Origin: a bacterium
Lineage (GTDB): Bacteria > CAIWAD01
Direction of reading: 5' to 3'
NCBI GenBank assembly: GCA_030685015.1
Contig: JAUXWS010000007.1
Span: forward strand, 1 to 27,776
Length of the DNA: 27,776 nucleotides
Each line of letters starts with the position of its first letter. Position 1 is the first letter of the stretch. Positions 23,411 through 27,776 of this stretch are shown piece after piece. The notes below the pieces were generated by a model that was not told where the DNA came from, did not search any database, and was given only the letters and a program-made list of their open reading frames with translations. The position numbers were made by a program, and so were the translations under genes.

Positions 23411-23441
23411 AACCCCCGCGGCTGCGATCGCCGCGGGGGTT
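23411..23441 (-). terminator. Terminator hairpin behind the lamin-tail gene
   Basis: AACCCCCGCGGC (23411-23422) and GCCGCGGGGGTT (23430-23441) form a perfect 12-bp stem around a 7-base loop. On the minus strand it is followed by TCTGCTCCC, so the U-tract is short, but the stem is very strong. It begins 25 bases after the stop codon of the minus-strand gene. Confidence 0.7.
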
Positions 23442-23466
23442 GGCAGCTTCATGCCTGGGTTGGCGG

Positions 23467-25236
23467 CTAGCGAACCAGCAGCATGCGGCCGGTCAGCTGG
23501 CGTCCCTCGCTCTGCAGCGTGTAGAGGTAGAGGCCGCTGGGCAGGCCTGTGGCATCAAAGCGGGCCTGGTGCTGGCCCGAGGGCAGCAGCTGGTCGGCCA
23601 GCACGGCCACTTCCTGTCCCAGGATGTTGAAAACGCTCAGCCGGACCTGGGCGCTGCGGTCCAGGCTGTAGGAGATGAAGGCCGAGGGGTTGAAGGGGTT
23701 CGGCCAGGCCTGGCCCAGGGCGAAGGAGTGGGGCAGCTCGTCGGCGCCCACCGTGCCGCACACCTGGATCTCGTCGATGGTGCGGGGCAGGATCTCCTTG
23801 GTGAACTGGTAGGCGTAGCGCACGCCCTGGATGTTGTAACACTCGTCCTCCACGGCCTCGTAGCCGGGGAAGTAGATCATGATCTGATCATTGCCGTCGA
23901 AGACATAGAAGGGGTTCGCGGAGACGCAGGTGGTGTTCTCGACCCGCACGAGCACGCTCTCGAAGTCCTCCAGGTTGGCATCGGTCACGGTCACGAGGAC
24001 AGGCTCGATCACCAGGCTGCCCGGGGACTCCAGGACTTCGATGACCAAGCCGGGGTTGGTGATCTCGGTGAAACCGTTGTACTCGAGGACGGTGCCGGTG
24101 ACGCGGATGTAGTCGCCCTCGCTCACGCCGGGATGGGCGCCGAAGACCTGGATGCCGTGCCAGGCGCCACTCGCCTCCTGGATGAACATGGAGGTCGAGG
24201 TCTGGAGGTAGGTGACCTGGCCTTCGGTCGTCACCAGCTGGCCGTTGTAGGGGCTGACATCAGTCTGGCCCTGGATCTCGTAGATGCTCAGGGTGCACTG
24301 GACGGGGGCCGCGAACACGGCAGAGAGGGCGGAGTCGCCCGCGTCGTCATAGGCCTCGACCCTGTAATACAAAGTCTGGCAGGCGCCGGGGGCGGTGATG
24401 GGCGTCAGGTTGGTGAACTGGTCGCCGCCGGCGGGCGAGAGCAGCATGGTGCCGTCCAGGTTGCCGGGGGTGGTGCCGTAGTACAGGGTGGCCACGGTGA
24501 CAAGGCCGTCGCTGTCGGTGATCGTCGCGTTGAAAGTGACGTCGGCGCCCGGGGTCAGGGGATTGGGCGTGTAGGCGATGGCGCCGATGGCGGGGGGCAC
24601 ATTGCCTCCCAAGAACGGCTCTGTGGGCGAACTGCTGTTCTGGGGGTTGGCCGTTTCAGGGGCGTGGATCACGAAGTCATTGAGATTGTTGTTCGAATCC
24701 CAACCATTGCCCAAAAGCGCGGATGCGCCACCCGCAGCCATGTCAATGGTGGTGTCCGAGGGATTTGACTTGCGCTCATAGCTTCCGGTGCGTGGATGGG
24801 TCGGGTTGATGGCCGCACCCTCAGGGGCATTCGCCGTCAGCCACCCCACCAGATCGATCTGGTTCACCGATGCATCAATGAGGCGAACATGCCCGCCGGA
24901 ATTGCCAAGCCCGATGGCTCCATTGAAGATGTAGTCAGGCGTTGGCGTCGTCAGGGCATTTCCGGCGAACAACACAAATCCGTGGGCGGCGATGCTGGCG
25001 CCGCTGGGGAAGGTGAGCTTGTCCGTCCATGAGGTTCCTGTGGCGGATTTGTATTGGATCTTCCAACCACTCAGATCCACTGCATCCAGCGTCGGATTGT
25101 AGAGTTCGATGAACTCGTCGTTCACGCTGGAGGTCTCATAAAAGCGAAGCTCACTGATGACTGGATAGGTGGCGGTCTGGGCCATGACCTGTCCCACCAG
25201 TCCCACCAGCGCCAAGGCAAGCAAACGATGTTTCAT
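23467..25236 (-). CDS. Exported lamin-tail / OB-fold protein with C-terminal sorting domain
   Basis: A 589-residue secreted protein. The start at 25236 has AAGAAGGA upstream and gives a signal peptide (MKHRLLALALVGLVGQVMAQ). Residues about 22-140 form a lamin-tail domain (VISELRFYETSSVNDEFIEL, SGWKIQYKSATG, AAHGFVLFAGN). Residues about 215-315 look like an FN3/Ig-like module with CQTLYYRVEAYDDAG. Residues about 315-420 form an OB-fold-like domain of the type found in secreted nuclease-associated proteins (IYEIQGQTDVSPYNGQLVTT, GDYIRVTGTVLEYNGFTEI). The last 85 residues are the FlgD-Ig/type IX sorting-like module (AWPNPFNPSAFISYSLD, VFNILGQEVAVLAD, SGLYLYTL). No nuclease active site is visible. 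A surface-anchored binding role is the best inference. Confidence 0.87.
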   Translation of the reverse strand: MKHRLLALALVGLVGQVMAQTATYPVISELRFYETSSVNDEFIELYNPTLDAVDLSGWKIQYKSATGTSWTDKLTFPSGASIAAHGFVLFAGNALTTPTPDYIFNGAIGLGNSGGHVRLIDASVNQIDLVGWLTANAPEGAAINPTHPRTGSYERKSNPSDTTIDMAAGGASALLGNGWDSNNNLNDFVIHAPETANPQNSSSPTEPFLGGNVPPAIGAIAYTPNPLTPGADVTFNATITDSDGLVTVATLYYGTTPGNLDGTMLLSPAGGDQFTNLTPITAPGACQTLYYRVEAYDDAGDSALSAVFAAPVQCTLSIYEIQGQTDVSPYNGQLVTTEGQVTYLQTSTSMFIQEASGAWHGIQVFGAHPGVSEGDYIRVTGTVLEYNGFTEITNPGLVIEVLESPGSLVIEPVLVTVTDANLEDFESVLVRVENTTCVSANPFYVFDGNDQIMIYFPGYEAVEDECYNIQGVRYAYQFTKEILPRTIDEIQVCGTVGADELPHSFALGQAWPNPFNPSAFISYSLDRSAQVRLSVFNILGQEVAVLADQLLPSGQHQARFDATGLPSGLYLYTLQSEGRQLTGRMLLVR

Positions 25237-25565
25237 GATTCACGTCCTTCTTTTGGTGCAATCCCAGGACGCCGAGGGCACCCGGCGTACTTCCTATCGT
25301 TGTGGTTCAAGGTCAGGTTCAGGGCACGCGGGGCTTCACCGGCGGCATCGAGTGATCCGGTCCGGAGAGGCACGCCACACAGTCACAAAAGCAAAGCTAA
25401 ATGGCAAGTGTCAAGTGCGTATTCGCAAGCTCTCAGAATTGCGTTGAAGGTGGGCAATCACCCCACGCCCTGCCTGGATTGGTTCCCGATCGACGCACTT
25501 TCCCTGCCCGCCCGATTGACAGGCCCCGGCCCCTGTCCTATCTTCTTGGCCTTCATCCAGGCGAT
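25237..25565. other. Intergenic region between the lamin-tail gene and tRNA-Arg
   Basis: No protein gene is supported in these 329 bases. The right end carries the tRNA promoter listed separately. The left end must carry the minus-strand promoter of the lamin-tail gene, but no clear box is recognised. Confidence 0.5.
25516..25544 (+). promoter_or_regulatory. Sigma-70-type promoter of tRNA-Arg
   Basis: A perfect -35 box TTGACA (25516-25521) and a -10 box TATCTT (25539-25544) are separated by exactly 17 bases. The -10 box ends 21 bases before the mature tRNA 5' end. Confidence 0.8.
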
Positions 25566-25639
<74 letters not shown>

Positions 25640-25648
25640 CTGACAGTC

Positions 25649-25679
25649 AAAGGGTTCCGCCACCGGCGGGACCCTTTTT
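25649..25679 (+). terminator. Rho-independent terminator of tRNA-Arg
   Basis: AAAGGGTTCCGCC (25649-25661) pairs with GGCGGGACCCTTT (25665-25677), with a one-base bulge, and runs into TTTTTC. It begins ten bases after the tRNA. Confidence 0.85.
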
Positions 25680-25685
25680 CGTTTC

Positions 25686-25706
25686 CGGTCGCCGCACGGT
25701 CGCCGT
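25686..25706 (+). repeat. Tandem GGTCGCC repeat, probable integrase arm-type site
   Basis: Two GGTCGCCG units 11 bases apart, the same spacing as next to the integrase at 8001-8021; the two 21-base blocks differ only at one base (A at 25696 versus C at 8011). A further inverted ACGGCGAC lies at 25728-25735. It lies 46 bases from the tRNA 3' end, a suitable distance for an attachment-site arm. Confidence 0.55.
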
Positions 25707-25719
25707 GTTATGCAAAGCA

Positions 25720-25750
25720 AGCGCCCCACGGCGACAGGCGGTAGGGCGCT
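25720..25750 (-). terminator. Possible terminator of the lysis-type gene cluster
   Basis: AGCGCCC (25720-25726) and GGGCGCT (25744-25750) can pair, 27 bases after the transglycosylase stop on the minus strand. The following TGCTTTGC is a poor U-tract. Confidence 0.3.
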
Positions 25751-25776
25751 GGGAAAAATGGCTGGTGACTGCGCCG

Positions 25777-26358
25777 TTACGGCGGATGCTTGTCGAGCCC
25801 CTGAAGCAGCTTCCGGATCCGCTTCACGTAGCCTCGCGTCTCCTCCGCGTGCCTTCCAGTGACCCGGTGCAGCTCGGCGGCCACGGGCGCCCAGTGGTTG
25901 GGATTCATGCCGGTCGCCACCAGGCGCTGAGCCTTGATGATGTGGCCTGGCCCGGCGTTGTAGCTGGCCAGGGTGAAGGCGATCCTCTCCTCCAGCGGCC
26001 GCGGGGCCTTCCAGATGGCCCACATGCGCGCGTCGTAGTAGATCCCGGCCTGGATGTTGTCCTTCACCAGCCAGGGCGAGGTGACGCCCAGCTTGGGAGC
26101 CAGATCCTGCCAGGTGCCCGGCATGATCTGCATCATCCCCTGGGCGCCGGCCCAGCTGCGGGCGGTGGTGTCAAGCGCGCTTTCGGCAATGGCCTGGGCC
26201 TTCCACCAGCGCCAGTCGAAATCCGCCCCGAAGTAGCGCTTCGAGTACTTCTGGAAGTGCGGGTCGTAGCGTGTGGTCCAGGTCCCCCGGGCGGTCCCCG
26301 CCAGCACCAGCAGCAGGCCCAGGCAGGGCCACAGGCGGCACGTGTGCCCCGCTCCCAT
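25777..26358 (-). CDS. Lytic transglycosylase (SLT domain), phage endolysin candidate
   Basis: A 193-residue exported peptidoglycan-cleaving enzyme. The start at 26358 gives a signal sequence or signal anchor (CRLWPCLGLLLVLAGTARG). The SLT fold follows: the catalytic glutamate in AQAIAESALDTTARSWAGAQ, GMMQIMPGTW, IQAGIYYDARMW and ASYNAGPGHI are the usual motifs, and the C-terminus has YVKRIRKLLQ. Its ATG overlaps the stop of the upstream small membrane gene by one base. In this setting with small membrane proteins it could act as endolysin, perhaps with a releasable N-terminal anchor; an ordinary cell-wall turnover enzyme is the alternative. Confidence 0.88.
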   Translation of the reverse strand: MGAGHTCRLWPCLGLLLVLAGTARGTWTTRYDPHFQKYSKRYFGADFDWRWWKAQAIAESALDTTARSWAGAQGMMQIMPGTWQDLAPKLGVTSPWLVKDNIQAGIYYDARMWAIWKAPRPLEERIAFTLASYNAGPGHIIKAQRLVATGMNPNHWAPVAAELHRVTGRHAEETRGYVKRIRKLLQGLDKHPP

Positions 26359-26573
26359 CAGTTCAGGCCCGCGGAGACCAGGTGGGCGCAGAAGACCAAC
26401 AGGACGCCCGCCAGGATGGCCGCGGCCACGTTGCCCTGCTTGATCTCGGTGATGAAATCGATTTCGGGGAAGAGCCAGTGGTCGGCGCCCTTCCACAAGG
26501 CCAGGGCCAGCACCACGGCCAGGGCCGTGTAGGCCACATTGACCATGGCCGCGCGGACGAGTTGCTCGAACAT
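26358..26573 (-). CDS. Small DUF350-like membrane protein, possible holin
   Basis: A 71-residue protein with two hydrophobic helices (VAYTALAVVLALALW and AAAILAGVLLVFCAHLVSAG). The link FITEIKQGNVAAAILAG matches the DUF350 pattern (E..~GN.AaA...). GGAGGG is five bases before the ATG. It lies directly upstream of the transglycosylase, where a holin is expected. DUF350 proteins are also found in non-phage membranes with unknown role, so holin is an inference. Confidence 0.65.
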   Translation of the reverse strand: MFEQLVRAAMVNVAYTALAVVLALALWKGADHWLFPEIDFITEIKQGNVAAAILAGVLLVFCAHLVSAGLN

Positions 26574-26582
26574 GGGTCCCTC

Positions 26583-26957
26583 CTACAGTCCGAAGCCGAT
26601 CTGCAACACCATCAAGCCGAATAGCACGCCCCACAGGTCCACCGCCACATCCGACCAGCTGAAGCCGTCGGCCCGCAGGATCAGGTCTCGCCAGTCCCCG
26701 AAAGGTGCCTCGTACCAGAGGGGCTTGAAGCCGTCCGCCACCTCCCACAGGACTCCCAGCACTAGAGCCAGCCCAGGTCCGAGGAGGTCCGGGCGGGCGA
26801 CACCAGCCCAGCGGGCCACGAGCCCCAGGACCAAGCACATGCCGGCGCTGCCCAGGAAATGCACGCCGGCATGCCGGTCCAGCACGGCCTTGCCGTTGAA
26901 CCGGAAGGGTCGTCCGGCCAGTGTGAACAGGGTCTTGATGTGCGCGGGCTGCTCCAT
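26583..26957 (-). CDS. VanZ-like small membrane protein
   Basis: A 124-residue protein with three or four hydrophobic segments: AGVHFLGSAGMCLVLGLVAR, LLGPGLALVLGVLWEVADGF and VAVDLWGVLFGLMVLQIGFG. The order of a helix ending in LWEVADG, a polar loop and FSWSDVAVDLWGVLFG (an acid-rich D..D..G motif) resembles VanZ/DUF2279-type membrane proteins, also found in phage lysis regions. The start at 26957 has an excellent AAGGAG. The frame is open upstream to 27446, but that part overlaps the next gene in another frame. Function is unknown. Confidence 0.6.
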   Translation of the reverse strand: MEQPAHIKTLFTLAGRPFRFNGKAVLDRHAGVHFLGSAGMCLVLGLVARWAGVARPDLLGPGLALVLGVLWEVADGFKPLWYEAPFGDWRDLILRADGFSWSDVAVDLWGVLFGLMVLQIGFGL

Positions 26958-26967
26958 CCGATCTCCT

Positions 26968-27711
26968 TCAGAAGGACTTGAACACGGTGACGCCCACGGC
27001 CCCGGCGCCGGCGGACACGGCCAGGCCCCAGGGGTCCAGCCGGGCGCCGGCCACGACGCGCGGATGGCCATCCTGGACGCCCAGGCCGGCCAGGGGGTGG
27101 AAGCGGTCGCGCCAGGTGGTCTTCCTGGGCTGCACGGCCAGTATGACGCCGGCGGACAAGGCCGGACTGGATGTCCGGGTGATCGCCCGCCAGCCGTCCT
27201 TCCCCTCCACCAGGTCGATGGCCACGCCCGCCTGCAGCCGCACCTGGTCCAAGGTGACGGCCAGGCTGGGCAGCCAGTCCGGCCCGGGCTGGTCCAGGCC
27301 CACTCTGCCAGCCACGCAGAGCCCGTCCACGCTGTCCCCGTCCGCCAGGACAAAGGGCACCTCGTAGCGGATGAGGTCGGAATCCGCCGGCGTGCGGGTA
27401 GCCTGATCCAGGTGAAGGGTCGCCGGCGGCAGGTCCCGGCGCTCAAGGGCCAGGTGCAGGTCCATCTGGGCCCGCGTGGCCGCTTTCAGCTGGCGGGTCA
27501 GGCGGTGGATGCTGGCGTCCCGCTCCAGCAGCATGCCCTCCAGGGCGCGCGTGACGGTGGTGGAGTCGTCCACCTGCAGGGGTGCCTCCAGGCCGACCGC
27601 AGCCCGCCGGGCGGCCGCCGCTCCCTGCTCGGCCAGGCGCACGCGTACCTCCTGCCAGCCCAGCAGGCCCGCCGCCAGGATCAGCAGGGCCCCTGTCACG
27701 GTGAGCTTCAC
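26968..27711 (-). CDS. Membrane-anchored coiled-coil protein, spanin- or tail-region-like
   Basis: A 247-residue protein that begins with GTG inside GTGA overlapping the upstream stop. Residues 1-20 are a transmembrane anchor (LTVTGALLILAAGLLGWQEV). Residues about 25-95 are charged and helical (RALEGMLLERDASIHRLTRQ), a likely coiled coil. The C-terminal half is beta-rich with Gly and Val (GLAVSAGAGAVGVTVF). The single-anchor-plus-coiled-coil layout in a lysis-type cluster recalls an inner-membrane spanin, though spanins are shorter. I do not recognise the family. Confidence 0.6.
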   Translation of the reverse strand: MKLTVTGALLILAAGLLGWQEVRVRLAEQGAAAARRAAVGLEAPLQVDDSTTVTRALEGMLLERDASIHRLTRQLKAATRAQMDLHLALERRDLPPATLHLDQATRTPADSDLIRYEVPFVLADGDSVDGLCVAGRVGLDQPGPDWLPSLAVTLDQVRLQAGVAIDLVEGKDGWRAITRTSSPALSAGVILAVQPRKTTWRDRFHPLAGLGVQDGHPRVVAGARLDPWGLAVSAGAGAVGVTVFKSF

Positions 27712-27776
27712 GCCGGCACCCGCTGCATGTGCAGGCGCCGGATCTCCCCCATTTCGCTTTCCAGCCGGGACAGCGA
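27708..27776 (-). CDS. C-terminus of an unknown helical protein, partial
   Basis: The last 22 residues (SLSRLESEMGEIRRLHMQRV, then PA) are helical and charged, and the TGA overlaps the GTG of the next gene (GTGA). The rest lies beyond the right edge, so no function can be given. Confidence 0.5.
   Translation of the reverse strand, partial: SLSRLESEMGEIRRLHMQRVPA

Larger units (their letters stand above)
25640..27776 (-). mobile_element. Phage-like lysis module beginning at the 3' end of tRNA-Arg (continues past the window)
   Basis: Five tightly packed minus-strand genes with overlaps of one to four bases or short gaps follow the tRNA: lytic transglycosylase, two small membrane proteins, a membrane-anchored coiled-coil protein and a partial coiled-coil protein. 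Position at a tRNA 3' end plus arm-like GGTCGCC repeats at 25686-25706 supports an integrated phage or island. No capsid or tail gene is in view, so this is an inference. Confidence 0.55.

Overview
The window looks like a GC-rich stretch of a Gram-negative bacterial chromosome with mobile, phage-like DNA on both flanks. Two secreted proteins end in the NAPNPFNP/AWPNPFNP-type C-terminal module (FlgD-Ig/type A sorting domain) that is typical of Fibrobacterota, Bacteroidota-Chlorobi relatives and candidate phyla such as Delongbacteria or Eisenbacteria. A lineage of that kind is an inference only; no rRNA or other decisive marker is present.

Region 1 (1 to about 8,110): an integrated element with all genes on the minus strand. 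Reading from the integrase leftwards: a P4-type tyrosine integrase, a very AT-rich dinD homologue behind a 28-bp palindrome that touches a perfect DnaA box, a secreted NUC1-type nuclease carrying two Cys/His repeats, a 638-bp non-coding stretch with several inverted repeats, a small sigma-like regulator, a short unknown protein, a probable ssDNA-binding protein, a DinG/XPD-type Fe-S helicase, and the start of a further protein (probably a second helicase) running off the left edge.

Region 2 (about 8,180 to 25,640): chromosome. It starts with a degenerate NtrC-like protein that keeps a Fis-type HTH. Convergent to it is one tight minus-strand operon: DUF177 (yceD), rpmF, fabH, fabD, fabG, acpP, fabF, rnc, a YigZ/IMPACT protein and a CNNM/CorC transporter-like protein. 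Four junctions are 4-base start/stop overlaps or longer. The operon makes fatty acids and couples this to ribosome protein L32 and RNA processing; plsX, usual between rpmF and fabH, is absent. Divergent from the operon is a 1,249-residue exported surface protein; then come a CPA2 cation/proton antiporter fused to a PTS EIIA domain, an exported lamin-tail/OB-fold protein, and tRNA-Arg(ACG) with a strong promoter and terminator.

Region 3 (25,640 to the end): a second phage-like module starting at the 3' end of tRNA-Arg, again all minus strand: a lytic transglycosylase, a DUF350-like two-helix membrane protein, a VanZ-like membrane protein, a membrane-anchored coiled-coil protein and the tail end of another coiled-coil protein. 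Its tRNA-proximal edge carries a tandem GGTCGCC repeat matching 20 of 21 bases of the repeat next to the region 1 integrase. Either two related elements or two parts of one element type flank the chromosomal segment.
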